Origin: Phycisphaerales bacterium
Lineage (GTDB): Bacteria; Planctomycetota; Phycisphaerae; Phycisphaerales; JAGLTS01
Direction: 5' to 3'
DNA: 64,000 bases
Assembly: GCA_023135165.1 (NCBI GenBank)
Contig: JAGLTS010000053.1
Span: 18,373 to 82,372 of the forward strand
The notes under the pieces are model-generated. The model was not told the origin of the DNA, did no database searches, and was given only the letters and a program-made list of their open reading frames with translations. The stretch's first letter is position 1, and each line of letters starts with the position of its first letter. Positions 16,357 through 25,475 of this stretch are shown here, one piece after another. Both the position numbers and the translations under genes were made by a program.

Positions 16357-18876
16357 TCAATCACGGTAGCAGCCGCTTCGGATCGTTCCTGCTTCGGTAA
16401 TCTCGACCCAGGCGGCGCCGCCAACCGCCGTGGCGTACCACGTTCGGCTCACCGCGAGGTCGCCCCAAGCTGCGGGATCACGTGTCAGGCCCGTCGATTG
16501 CAGCACGATGGTCGGGTCCAGGTCCGCGACGAACGCCCGTGCTTGTTCGTTGAGGCTGCCGTGATGCGGAAGCTCCAGCACATCGCACGTCAGGTCGGGA
16601 TGGGCGCTTCGAAGATCCGCCATGCCTTCGCGCTGCACATCCGCGGTGAGCAGCACGGTGCGCCCCGCTACGTCGATCTGAACGACCATCGATCCGTCGT
16701 TGATGCGGTCGTAGATCCTGCCCGGCGCGGGATGCAGCCAGGTCATTTCCGCCCGGCCGAGCGTCAGCGTGTGTCCCGCGGAGACTGCTTTACACGGCAC
16801 GCCCAACGTGGCCAGTTCATCAAGCAGGTACGCCAGCGGGCCGAGCGGATCGGTCTCTGCTTCGGCGAGCAGCGCCTCGGTTACAAGTGCTTGCCGCACG
16901 TGATACGACCGCGCCAAAGCAATCGCCCCGGAGTAATGGTCGATGTTGGGATGACTGATGATGAGTGCATCAATCGTCTGTACGCCGAGCTCGCTCGCAG
17001 CGGGGACGATGATGCGGTCGCCCACGGCAAGTGTTGATGCGCTGCCGCAGTCCCAGATGACGGTTCGGCCGTCGCTTCGCAGCACCATGCATGCGCCGTC
17101 GCCGACGTGCAGGGCGTCAATCCGCAGCGCGACATCCCGGCCGAGGCGCCATTCGCGAGGCGGCGCTGATCCGACGAAGAGCCACGCCGCCGCGATGACG
17201 ATCAAGCCCACTGCAATCAGCCGATGACGCCTCGGATGAATTGCGAGGTACACGACCGCCGCTGTGGCGAACCACGTCCAGCGCCAGGACACGGGCGGCG
17301 CGGCGATCGACGAGAACGGGAACCTGTCGACCCGCAGCACAAGCCAGGCGAGCATCTCCGCCGCCATCGTCAGGATCGGGCCGAGGATGATGCCGATGCT
17401 CGGCCAGAGTGCGCCGGTCAGGATCTTCATGTATCCGCTGATGAGGATGACGGCTGCGAGCGGGAGCGACAGGATGCTGAGGAGCGCCGCGGTGGGGCAG
17501 ATCGTGGCGAAGTGGTGCGCGACAAGCGGCGTCGCCAGCGCCCAAGCCAACACTGAACCGGCTATGAGCGTTTTGAGTCGGTCGCCGACCCGCTGTGAGG
17601 GCGACAGCGTGTCCGGGTCGGGTCGCTCACCGAACCAGCGAGTCCGAAGCGCGCCGCCGAGCGCGATGAGGCCCGCCACGATGCCGAAGCTCAGTTGAAA
17701 TCCAGGCGACCAGAGTTCCAATGGACGCCAGATGAGCAGCACGAGCGCGATCAGCGCCAGGACGGAGAGGCGGTCATATCGCCGGCCGAGGCTCTCCGCA
17801 GCGATGAACCCGAGCACCATGATCGACGCGCGCACGACCGGCACGCGGGCCGGGACGAGGAAGAGATACACGAGCACGACGGCGACGACGACGATCGCCT
17901 CGGCTCGCCGTGATGTCGTGACCGCCCGCACCGCGCCCGCCACGACCAGCGCGAGGATTCCCAGGTGCAATCCGGAGATGGCGAGCAGGTGCGCCAGCCC
18001 GACTCGGCGAAACGCGCCACTGACGGTCTGCAAGTCGTAGTCGCGTTCACCGAGCACCAGCGCACGCACGAGAGCGCGGGCTTCGTTTGTATACGCTTCA
18101 TCCTGTTCGAACGCGCCGAGCAGGAGCCAGCCGCTTGCCTTGGCGCGGACCCTCGCCCGGACCGAAGCGAAGCGGCGCGACGCTCGGCCCAGCCATGACT
18201 CGGATGCTGACTCGATCGTCGTGACATTGCCCCGAGCAGCGGCGACAAGGCGCGCCGAAGCCCCGGCAGCACGAGCGCGACGCACGAAGTCTTCATCTCC
18301 AGGATTGCCCGGTGGCTCAAGGGCGATCAGCATCCCGAGCACCATGACGCGGTCGCCCGCGTGCAGGCCGTGGCATGACTCATCCACGCGCACCCACACC
18401 CGGCCGGTGACGTGCTGCTCATCGCCATCGCGCCCGACCAATCGTTCGGCGCGCAGTGTGAATCGTGTCGCCGGGCCGAGGTACGCGAACCGCGCGAACG
18501 CACCTTGTCGTGTTGATCCGATGGTCGGTTCGGTCGCGATCACGCCGACGAGTTGTGCCGCGCGAGGTTGACCGTGTTGCACCACGAAACCGATGTCGCT
18601 GTGATCGACGCGCTCAAGGCGGACATCGTGCCAGCCGGCAGCAGCGCATGCGATGACGACCGGCAGAACGAATCGCCCCAGCCGCCTCGGCCGAATGAGC
18701 GCGACCACCGACACCACTACCGCGAGCACCACCCAACCGACAGCACCGGGCCAAGGCAGTGTGTGACCCAGCCACAGCCCAGCCATGAACGACAGCGCTG
18801 CAACGATCGCGCCGCTGAGCTGGATCGTGTCGGGCAGCCAACAGCGATCGTCATCCACGGGCGGCGTGCGTTTCAC
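16357..18876 (-). CDS. comEC: ComEC/Rec2 family DNA-uptake channel
   Basis: 839 residues with the three parts of ComEC: N-terminal membrane segments and a DUF4131-like soluble region, the central polytopic Competence domain (RVGLAHLLAISGLHLGILAL is the family signature), and a C-terminal metallo-beta-lactamase-like domain. The last has the zinc-site motif ISHPNIDHYSG (HxxxDH) and the later LPHHGS. ComEC carries single-stranded DNA across the inner membrane in natural transformation. The start is GTG 18876 with GGGGAA upstream, overlapping the preceding small ORF by 4 nt (GTGA). No other competence genes are in the window, although a pseudopilin occurs at 34.4 kb. Confidence 0.92.
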   Translation of the reverse strand: MKRTPPVDDDRCWLPDTIQLSGAIVAALSFMAGLWLGHTLPWPGAVGWVVLAVVVSVVALIRPRRLGRFVLPVVIACAAAGWHDVRLERVDHSDIGFVVQHGQPRAAQLVGVIATEPTIGSTRQGAFARFAYLGPATRFTLRAERLVGRDGDEQHVTGRVWVRVDESCHGLHAGDRVMVLGMLIALEPPGNPGDEDFVRRARAAGASARLVAAARGNVTTIESASESWLGRASRRFASVRARVRAKASGWLLLGAFEQDEAYTNEARALVRALVLGERDYDLQTVSGAFRRVGLAHLLAISGLHLGILALVVAGAVRAVTTSRRAEAIVVVAVVLVYLFLVPARVPVVRASIMVLGFIAAESLGRRYDRLSVLALIALVLLIWRPLELWSPGFQLSFGIVAGLIALGGALRTRWFGERPDPDTLSPSQRVGDRLKTLIAGSVLAWALATPLVAHHFATICPTAALLSILSLPLAAVILISGYMKILTGALWPSIGIILGPILTMAAEMLAWLVLRVDRFPFSSIAAPPVSWRWTWFATAAVVYLAIHPRRHRLIAVGLIVIAAAWLFVGSAPPREWRLGRDVALRIDALHVGDGACMVLRSDGRTVIWDCGSASTLAVGDRIIVPAASELGVQTIDALIISHPNIDHYSGAIALARSYHVRQALVTEALLAEAETDPLGPLAYLLDELATLGVPCKAVSAGHTLTLGRAEMTWLHPAPGRIYDRINDGSMVVQIDVAGRTVLLTADVQREGMADLRSAHPDLTCDVLELPHHGSLNEQARAFVADLDPTIVLQSTGLTRDPAAWGDLAVSRTWYATAVGGAAWVEITEAGTIRSGCYRD

Positions 18877-19118
18877 AATGCTTGTTCCCCAAGTCGAAGC
18901 TCGCGCGGGACTTCATCAAGCATCGGCCGATCATCCGCCATGCGCCGGAGATTGTCACAGATGCGTATCGTCGCACGATCCCAGTAGTGGGGCGATGACA
19001 CCGCCACGACATGGATGTCTTTCGCCACTTCTCGAATCCGGTCGACATGTGCGGATGGGAGCGACCACCGATCCGCTTCGCTAAAGACAGCTACGGTGAG
19101 TTGACGGCAGTCAGACAT
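18873..19118 (-). CDS. Small ORF coupled to comEC; possible fragment of a D-2-hydroxyacid dehydrogenase
   Basis: An 81-codon ORF whose stop overlaps the comEC GTG (GTGA), suggesting that it is translated and coupled. The N-terminal VAVFSEADRWSLPSAHVDRIREVA resembles the first strand and helix of D-2-hydroxyacid dehydrogenases. The NAD-binding domain and catalytic residues are missing, so at most it is a remnant or a shortened derivative. No good Shine-Dalgarno sequence is visible before ATG 19118. It may not be a real gene. Confidence 0.35.
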   Translation of the reverse strand: MSDCRQLTVAVFSEADRWSLPSAHVDRIREVAKDIHVVAVSSPHYWDRATIRICDNLRRMADDRPMLDEVPRELRLGEQAL

Positions 19119-19182
19119 CCCAGCCAGTCTATCGGCAGAACCCCCGACGGTGGTGACTGCGAGCGTGGATGGCGCTACGTCG

Positions 19183-20769
19183 TCAGCGCAGGATCAGAAT
19201 GAACCACACGGTAAAGGCCATGAACGCGGTGACCAGCGCCGCCCAGCCTACGAAGTCCCGCATGTCGGCTGGAAGACGACGGTACGGTGCATTGATGTGG
19301 TACAGCGCAGTGGCGAGCTTCGGTTTCGCCTGTGCCCAGAACACCGGTGCATCAACGACAGCGCGGCGAATCAGCGCGCCAAGGCCGGCTGCGGCAGTTC
19401 GACCAAGCTGAAGCGTCACCCGCCGGTAGTCGGCGAACGTCATCGCCTTCACCCGGCCGACGATCTCCTTCGGGTTGAACGAGGGCGTTGCCTGCTTGGT
19501 TTTCTGTTTCGTCGGTTGCTTTTTGCGCGCAGCTTGTGCAGCGGATTTCGGTTGATCCTGCTCAGCTTCGCTCTTCACATCCTGGGCGACCTCAGCCTCG
19601 ACAACGGCCGCTGTGTCGGTCTGTGTGGGTGGAGGCTCTGGTGATTCCGTTGCCTCGACACACTCGCCGGCCGGCTCGGTCGGTGCTGCATCGGGCTGCG
19701 GCTCATCGGCGGGGGCCTGCGCCTGTGTCGTCTCAGCAACATTGTCGATCGTCTCGAAGTCGGCATCCAACGCATCCGCCGCTTCAACCTGGTCGGGCGT
19801 CTGCTCGCTCACCACGTCCGTGGAAGCGGCCGGTGCGTCGGACTCCTCCGCGACCGAGGCCTCATCGGGCGACTCGAACGACCCGGCCGCGACATCCTCG
19901 ATCTGCTCGGTCTCGGCAGGTTCGACATGGGCCGGCTCCGCCTCGACGGGTTCCACCGCAGCGGGTGCATCATCCTCCACGGACTCGGACGCTGTGGGCG
20001 CGGCGTCGAACGCATCCGCGCTGACGATCTGCTCTGCCTCCGCCGCGAGGGTTTCATCAAGCGATTCAATGTTCTCGTCGAGCGCCTCGTTCGCCTCGCC
20101 CTTGTCAGGCTCCGACTCCGCAGCCTGCTCGGACTCGGGCGCATCGAACGTCGCCTCCGGCTCAACAGGCTCCGCAGCATCCTCAACAGTTTCGCGCTGG
20201 GCGACCTCGGGCGTGTCGAAGGCCTCACCGCCGGGCGACTCGACTGCGACAGCCGGCTCCTCGCCGCCTTCAGCGCGCTCAGCCTCAGCGACCAGCTCGT
20301 CGATGGACTCGCTCATCTCGCTGTCATCGGCCGTCGTTGTGTCAACGATCGCGTCCACTGCGGCATCGAGATCCGACTCGTCGGCTGCGCTCTGGTCGGG
20401 CGCATAGTCGGCTGGTGTCGATTCCAGTTCTGCTGTCACCGTCTCAACATCATCGAACGTGCCGACGTCCTCCGACACAGCCTGGTCGGCAGTCTCCGAG
20501 GACGTAGCGTCATCGACAGGCTCAGCCGACTCAACTGGCGGCGCGGGCTCCACCTGCGCGTCAGGCTCGGCTGCCGACGTGCCGTCATCCGCGATGAGCT
20601 GGCCATCCTGGATCGGCTCGGCAGCGGGCGCCTCGTCGCTGTGCTGTTGTGTCACCGCCTTGACCGCGTGATCCACCCGCTCCAACAGGTCCAAGACCTG
20701 TTGATCGAGGTCCGGCGACGGTTCGTCGGCGACAGACTCAGCCGGGTTGCTGGCGGTCGACTCGGGCAT
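19183..20769 (-). CDS. Acidic low-complexity protein with C-terminal membrane anchor
   Basis: A 528-residue protein from ATG 20769, which has AGGAG upstream; the ORF-track start at 20820 is less likely. Residues 1 to about 390 are almost entirely Glu, Asp, Ala, Pro, Val and Ser in loose repeats such as EPVEAEPAHVEPAETEQ, so probably disordered. A short basic Lys/Gln segment (KKQPTKQKTKQ) follows, then a helical region, and a final hydrophobic segment (WAALVTAFMAFTVWFILIL) suits a tail-type membrane anchor. No signal peptide is seen, so the acidic part is probably cytoplasmic. No family is recognised. It is divergent from rsmE. Confidence 0.65.
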   Translation of the reverse strand: MPESTASNPAESVADEPSPDLDQQVLDLLERVDHAVKAVTQQHSDEAPAAEPIQDGQLIADDGTSAAEPDAQVEPAPPVESAEPVDDATSSETADQAVSEDVGTFDDVETVTAELESTPADYAPDQSAADESDLDAAVDAIVDTTTADDSEMSESIDELVAEAERAEGGEEPAVAVESPGGEAFDTPEVAQRETVEDAAEPVEPEATFDAPESEQAAESEPDKGEANEALDENIESLDETLAAEAEQIVSADAFDAAPTASESVEDDAPAAVEPVEAEPAHVEPAETEQIEDVAAGSFESPDEASVAEESDAPAASTDVVSEQTPDQVEAADALDADFETIDNVAETTQAQAPADEPQPDAAPTEPAGECVEATESPEPPPTQTDTAAVVEAEVAQDVKSEAEQDQPKSAAQAARKKQPTKQKTKQATPSFNPKEIVGRVKAMTFADYRRVTLQLGRTAAAGLGALIRRAVVDAPVFWAQAKPKLATALYHINAPYRRLPADMRDFVGWAALVTAFMAFTVWFILILR

Positions 20770-20919
20770 CACGGCTCCTATCGGACCAATCCGAACGCAT
20801 CTTCGACGTTCCAGCACCATGACGCAAGGAAAGTTCCCTATTTTTGGAGCCGGCTACGGACGTTCCGTGGGCCGACCCGAGACCTGTCCCAGCGGCGCGA
20901 CCCCCGCACGGAGCCTGCC

Positions 20920-21615
20920 ATGCACCGGATCTACATGCCGACAATCTGCCCTGACGCGGACGGCAGACTACTCATCGAGGGGCCTGAGGCCCACCATGCT
21001 GCGGCAGTCAAACGCATCCGGCGAGGCGAGCAGGTCTGCGTCTTCGACGGCTCTGGACGGAGTTGCACGGGCCTGGTTGAACAGACAACCGGCAGTCTCA
21101 TCGTGCGGATCGAGACCGACCGGACCGAGCCGTTGCCCGACGTTCACCTGATCGTGCGATCCGCCGTGCCCAAAGGTGATCGGGCTGAGGCGATGGTCGA
21201 CAGCCTGAGCCAAGTCGGCGCCGCGGCGTTCAGCCCTCTGAGGACGGCACGAAGCGTCGTCACACCCCGCCAAGCGAAGATCGACCGTTGGCGACGCATC
21301 GCGATCGAGTCGGCTAAGCAGTCCGGCAGGTCATACCTGATGGACATCCTCCCCGGAGTGGATGTGGGCGATGCGCTCGCTGACACGGAGGGCGAGCAGG
21401 CGGTCCTCGATGCAACAGGGGAATCGTACGCCGCGACGGGCGCATTACGAATCACGCTGTATGTCGGTCCGGAAGGCGGCTGGTCCGATGAGGAGCGAGT
21501 CGCATTTCAACAGGCTGGAGTCGCCGTCGTGTCGCTCGGCGTCCACACACTGCGGATCGAGACCGCGGCGGTTGTCGGGGCCGCCCTGATCCTCAGCGCC
21601 GAACGGCATGTTTGA
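20920..21615 (+). CDS. rsmE: 16S rRNA m3U1498 methyltransferase RsmE
   Basis: A 231-residue SPOUT-fold methyltransferase that methylates N3 of U1498 of 16S rRNA. An N-terminal PUA-like domain is followed by the knot region: RITLYVGPEGGWSDEE and the SAM-binding loop SLGVHTLRIETAAVVG, the RsmE version of 'LG.rILR.ETA'. The ATG at 20920 has GGAG six bases upstream. The 562-residue ORF-track call is a read-through into the complement of the acidic gene. It is probably a single-gene unit, divergent from the acidic membrane protein. Confidence 0.92.
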   Translation: MHRIYMPTICPDADGRLLIEGPEAHHAAAVKRIRRGEQVCVFDGSGRSCTGLVEQTTGSLIVRIETDRTEPLPDVHLIVRSAVPKGDRAEAMVDSLSQVGAAAFSPLRTARSVVTPRQAKIDRWRRIAIESAKQSGRSYLMDILPGVDVGDALADTEGEQAVLDATGESYAATGALRITLYVGPEGGWSDEERVAFQQAGVAVVSLGVHTLRIETAAVVGAALILSAERHV

Positions 21616-21675
21616 GTTATCGCGCGCATCCATCAACCACGCTGGCGCGCTACACTGCGGTCAAGGAGAACGACG

Positions 21676-22845
21676 ATGCAACGAGCGGGATTGATTGCCC
21701 TTGTGATCGCAGCCTTATCCGCATCCTCAGCGCTGGGACTGGATGACCAGCACGCCGAGCGGGGAACCGAGCTTGCCGCCAAGGCAGTCGAGTACCTGCG
21801 CACTCAGCAGGATGCGGAGACCGGCGGCTGGTCCGTCAACCCGACCGGCCCGAACCTGCCCGGGCTGAGCGCGCTGGTCCTGACCGGACTGCTCATGGAG
21901 CCGGGCGTCGATGCCGACGATCCGACGATCCAGGCCGGCCTGTCGTTCCTGCTGCGCCATCGCAAGCAGGATGGCAGCATCCATGACGACGTGCTCCCGA
22001 GCTACAACACCGCGCTGGCGCTCAGCGCGTTCTCGCTCGCCACAGTCCCCGACACCGTCGTCGCCGATGCCCAAACGTTCCTCCGGTCCAACCAGTGGGC
22101 GGGGCAGGATGACCCCAACGGAACCGCTGTTGACGCATCACATCCCTACTTCGGAGGCGTCGGCTACGGCAGGCACGGCAGGCCCGATCTCTCCAACCTC
22201 GCTATGACGTTGCAAGCGCTACACGACAGCGGTGTCGATCCGGATGACCCGGCTTTTCAGCGAGCGCTGGCGTTCCTCCAAAGAACACAGATGCTCGATT
22301 CGGTGAATGACATGTCCTATGCCGACGGCTCACAGCAGGGCGGGTTCATCTACTCGACGAGCACGAGCAAAGATGCGATCGGTGCGGGTGAATCAAAGGC
22401 TGGGACCATCGAAGAGACGGTCGGCGAAGGACGTGCGGTGAGTCGCCTTCGCGCGTATGGCTCAATGACTTATGCCGGTTTCAAGAGCTACCTCTATGCT
22501 GATCTCACGCGAGACGACCCGCGCGTCGTCGCCGCCCATGACTGGATTCGGCGCAACTATACGGTCATGGAAAACCCGAGCATCGGCTTGCAGGGGTTTT
22601 ACTACTACATCGTCACGATGAGCCGGGCGCTGCGGGCGTACGGCGACGAGACGGTCACACCGCTCGACGGTGAAGACAGCGCGGGTGAGCCACAAGACTG
22701 GGCGAACGACATCATCGACCGGTTGGCGGCGCTGCAGCAGGAGGATGGCAGCTTCCGCGTACTGCACGAACGTTGGATGGAAGATGACCCGGCGCTCATC
22801 GCATCCTATGCGCTGCTCGCGCTGCACAACGCGCTGGATCGGTGA
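21676..22845 (+). CDS. Exported alpha/alpha-toroid (prenyltransferase/squalene-cyclase-like) repeat protein
   Basis: 389 residues with a signal peptide (ALIVAALSASSALG-like hydrophobic core) and repeats of the terpenoid cyclase/prenyltransferase toroid, e.g. AVEYLRTQQDAETGGWSVN, GLSFLLRHRKQDGSIHDD and ALAFLQRTQ. The repeats carry the 'Q..dGsw/f' QW-like pattern but no DxDD cyclase motif or prenyltransferase zinc ligands that I can see. A structural or carbohydrate-binding role outside the cytoplasm is therefore more likely than terpene cyclisation. Such proteins are numerous in planctomycetes, where their role is unknown. AAGGAG precedes the ATG. Confidence 0.8.
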   Translation: MQRAGLIALVIAALSASSALGLDDQHAERGTELAAKAVEYLRTQQDAETGGWSVNPTGPNLPGLSALVLTGLLMEPGVDADDPTIQAGLSFLLRHRKQDGSIHDDVLPSYNTALALSAFSLATVPDTVVADAQTFLRSNQWAGQDDPNGTAVDASHPYFGGVGYGRHGRPDLSNLAMTLQALHDSGVDPDDPAFQRALAFLQRTQMLDSVNDMSYADGSQQGGFIYSTSTSKDAIGAGESKAGTIEETVGEGRAVSRLRAYGSMTYAGFKSYLYADLTRDDPRVVAAHDWIRRNYTVMENPSIGLQGFYYYIVTMSRALRAYGDETVTPLDGEDSAGEPQDWANDIIDRLAALQQEDGSFRVLHERWMEDDPALIASYALLALHNALDR

Positions 22846-22858
22846 TGGGGTATCTGAA

Positions 22859-22874
22859 ATCTCAAATCTGAGAT
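22859..22874. repeat. Short inverted repeat between convergent genes
   Basis: ATCTCA-aatc-TGAGAT sits within a run of related words (GAAATCTCAAATCTGAGATCTCA) between two convergent genes. It could be a weak bidirectional terminator or a small intergenic repeat. There is no T tract. Confidence 0.3.
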
Positions 22875-22994
22875 CTCACATCGCAGCACGTGGTCAGCGA
22901 CGTGCAGCGGCGAAGAACCCGCCCGCTACCAATCGTGGGACACACTCGTGCTGTGAACATGGGCAACCCCGTGGGCGTTCCGACCCTCGCGCGG

Positions 22995-24410
22995 TCAGCG
23001 AGCAGTCAGCTCGACTGTGCACGTGAACCGCTCGCTGCCTCGCCTCAGCTTCAGTTTCACCGTTTTACCGACGGAAAGCACGCTCAGTTCACGTGTGATG
23101 TCGCGTAAGCTGTGGACTTCCTCGCCGTTCAGCGCGAGGATGACATCGCCCGTTTGCAGTCCCGCCCTGGCGGCGCCGGTTCCGGGATGGACGACCTTGA
23201 TGAGGACGCCGTCGTTCGCGCCGTTGTCGTTCACAGTGACGCCGAGGCTGGCTCCGCCGGGCGAGATGGCCTCCGTCGCCTGCGGAAGCTGCTGCTTGAC
23301 CCACTGCGCGAACTCCTGCTGGGTCTCGTCGATCGGTTGTTCGAAGACACGTTCCATCGCCGCAACGCCGGTCGAGTCCTCGTCGAACCCCTCGATGTAT
23401 GCGTCGTACCAGGCGCGGAGCTTGTCTTGGTCGGCCAGGTACATGAAGATCGCGCGCGACTCGGCGTAGGACTGGCGCGGCCGTTTCATATAGTGCTTGC
23501 GATCCATCCCAAACAGCCTGGGCCAGTCCGTCAGCCGATTCGACGTGGCCAATCTGCGCACGATGTTCGTCCGCCACGACGGCAGGTAGACCGCTCGCTC
23601 GCTGCCCAGCTCGACATCTTCGTACAGACACGCCAGACCTTCCTGCACCCAGATCGGATGCTTCTGCCCGATCCGGTCCATGTGCGCCCAGTGCAGCGCG
23701 TGGACAAGCTCATGCAGGAGCGCGCCGCCACTGTTCCGCGAGATGAGTTGATAGTGATCGTGTACGTAAATCCCGCTGATGTAGCTCTTGTCGATCACGT
23801 TGTGGTAATCGCTCGGCGTCGGAATGACGACGACGACCGGCACGTTCAGGCCGTCACCGAAAATGTCACGGATCGCCGCGTTGAAGAGGTCGCCGACGAG
23901 GCGCTTCATCGCATCGTGGGATGCGCGATCAACACCTGAAACGTAGATGATTCGATGCGCCTCATCCACATCCTCGATGTATCGGCCGTCGAGGCGCTTG
24001 CGAGCTTGCTTGATGCGCGCCTGCGTGTGGTCGCGAACGATGTCATCCCATTGTTCGAGAAGACGCAGGTAGCCCGGTTCGCTACGAATGGGATCGAGAT
24101 CCGAATCGCGCTGCAAATGATGGATGTTCAGAAAGCCAGCTCGGGCCGACTCGGCGAGGCGCGTGACGGCTTTGTCCTTCTCGCCGAGCTGCGCCTGCGC
24201 GCATGCGAGGTTATACAGGGCCGACGCATCCCGCGGATCGTCCTCGATCATCACCAGGAGCAAGTCGCGCGCCTGCTCGTACTCCCCCTTGCGGAAGTGG
24301 GCGAGCGCCTGCTGTTCCTGCTCATCAGACGACGGCTGCGCCGGCGCCGGCAGCACCGCGATCACCAGCAGAAGCAGGAACGCAATCGCAAGTTGTGCAT
24401 GTCGTTTCAT
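22995..24410 (-). CDS. Exported TPR / HExxH metallopeptidase-like / PDZ protein
   Basis: 471 residues from ATG 24410 with AAGGAAAG upstream. It has a signal peptide, then a TPR-like block (ALAHFRKGEYEQARDLL, ALYNLACAQAQLGEKDKAV). A gluzincin-like region follows with HELVH (H233, E234, H237) and probable third ligand E257 in IWVQEGLA, as in DUF1570-type exported peptidases. A PDZ domain from about residue 388 (ASLGVTVNDN, ARAGLQTGDVILALNG) closes the protein. Its start overlaps the purN stop by 4 nt, so expression is coupled to purN, thioesterase and efp although its role is in the envelope. The substrate is unknown; PDZ suggests recognition of C-terminal peptides. Confidence 0.78.
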   Translation of the reverse strand: MKRHAQLAIAFLLLLVIAVLPAPAQPSSDEQEQQALAHFRKGEYEQARDLLLVMIEDDPRDASALYNLACAQAQLGEKDKAVTRLAESARAGFLNIHHLQRDSDLDPIRSEPGYLRLLEQWDDIVRDHTQARIKQARKRLDGRYIEDVDEAHRIIYVSGVDRASHDAMKRLVGDLFNAAIRDIFGDGLNVPVVVVIPTPSDYHNVIDKSYISGIYVHDHYQLISRNSGGALLHELVHALHWAHMDRIGQKHPIWVQEGLACLYEDVELGSERAVYLPSWRTNIVRRLATSNRLTDWPRLFGMDRKHYMKRPRQSYAESRAIFMYLADQDKLRAWYDAYIEGFDEDSTGVAAMERVFEQPIDETQQEFAQWVKQQLPQATEAISPGGASLGVTVNDNGANDGVLIKVVHPGTGAARAGLQTGDVILALNGEEVHSLRDITRELSVLSVGKTVKLKLRRGSERFTCTVELTAR

Positions 24411-25039
24411 ATCTTTCCTTCGATCCGAACCTCGCGCTTGTCGAGGCGCACGCTGTCTTCCGTGAACGCCCGAATCACACTCGGATACAACTCGCATTCC
24501 AAAGCAAAGACGCGCGAGGCGAGCGAGTCAACCGTGTCGCCGGGCGGAACGTCGCATCGGCGCTGCGCAATGATCGGGCCGTGGTCGTAGAGCGCATCGA
24601 CGAAGTGCACCGTACAACCCGACTCGGTATCGCCCGCGTCGAGGACCGCCCGATGGACTTTGTCGCCGTACATTCCTTTTCCGCCGAACTTGGGCAGCAG
24701 CGCGGGATGGATGTTGATGATGCGCTTCTCGAAGCCGGGTGGAATCCGCAGCAGTGACAGGAATCCGGCTAGGCAGATCAGCCCGTTGTCAGGCGTCACC
24801 GCCGCTTCCGTGATGTGCTCGGCGATCGCTCGGCTGAACGCTTCCGTGTCCGGAAACGACCTGCGATTCACGATGACTGTTCGCAGACCGAGCGCCTCGG
24901 CACGCTCGATCCCCTTGATCCCCGAACGCGACGCGATGACGATTTCGATGGATGCGTCAAGTTCACGACGCGCGATGTGCTCAGCGATATTCACGACCGT
25001 CCGCCCACCGCCGCTGATGAGCATCGCGAGCTTCAGCAC
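24407..25039 (-). CDS. purN: Phosphoribosylglycinamide formyltransferase
   Basis: A 210-residue GAR transformylase that transfers formyl from 10-formyl-tetrahydrofolate to glycinamide ribonucleotide in purine synthesis. The phosphate-binding start LAMLISGGGRTVVNI is clear. The catalytic set Asn109, His111 (IINIHPALLP) and Asp152 (ALYDHGPIIAQ) is intact. Length is normal. It overlaps the thioesterase gene by 7 nt upstream and the PDZ metallopeptidase gene by 4 nt downstream, so this is a tightly packed operon. No other pur gene is in the window. Confidence 0.95.
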   Translation of the reverse strand: MLKLAMLISGGGRTVVNIAEHIARRELDASIEIVIASRSGIKGIERAEALGLRTVIVNRRSFPDTEAFSRAIAEHITEAAVTPDNGLICLAGFLSLLRIPPGFEKRIINIHPALLPKFGGKGMYGDKVHRAVLDAGDTESGCTVHFVDALYDHGPIIAQRRCDVPPGDTVDSLASRVFALECELYPSVIRAFTEDSVRLDKREVRIEGKI

Positions 25040-25449
25040 AGCGTCGGATCCTCTTCATGGAAAGGTATGGGCTTCCCATCACAGTCGACCGAGACCATGA
25101 CAAGCTCGGCGGTGGTGACAAGCTCTCTCTTGTCGGTTTCGTGTCGGGACACCTCTACTTCGACTTCGACGCGGACGCTCGTCGTCCCGGTGCGCAGCGT
25201 GTGTGTGTAGAAGCTGATCAGATCGCCGAGTTGGACGGATGCCTTGAAATCGACGTGCGTCATCGCTGCGGTGACCCATCGGTGGACGCCATGCCTGCGC
25301 GCCTCGACGAATCCCGCTTGGTCGATGTAGCTGAGGATGACCCCGCCGAAGATCGTGCCGTACTGGTTCGTATCCTTCGGCAGCGTCATGACGCGCAGCG
25401 CGAGGTTGCGATCCGGGTCGTTGTGTGGATGAGCGGACGTGCCGGTCAT
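25033..25449 (-). CDS. Acyl-CoA thioesterase, hotdog fold (YciA-like)
   Basis: A 138-residue single hotdog domain. NQYGTIFGGVILSYIDQAGFVEA matches the 'N..G..fGG.lm..iD.a' hallmark of YciA/ACOT thioesterases, in which the Asp is catalytic. THVDFKASVQLGDLISF is the next strand pair. It hydrolyses acyl-CoA esters; chain length is not predictable. It lies 26 nt after efp and overlaps purN by 7 nt. Confidence 0.88.
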   Translation of the reverse strand: MTGTSAHPHNDPDRNLALRVMTLPKDTNQYGTIFGGVILSYIDQAGFVEARRHGVHRWVTAAMTHVDFKASVQLGDLISFYTHTLRTGTTSVRVEVEVEVSRHETDKRELVTTAELVMVSVDCDGKPIPFHEEDPTLC

Positions 25450-25475
25450 TGGAACGGTTCACCGCTGCGGCGACG

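Noticed and set aside
19927-20919. N-terminal extension of rsmE in the ORF track
   Set aside because: It reads the complement of the acidic protein gene; RsmE homology and GGAG place the start at ATG 20920.
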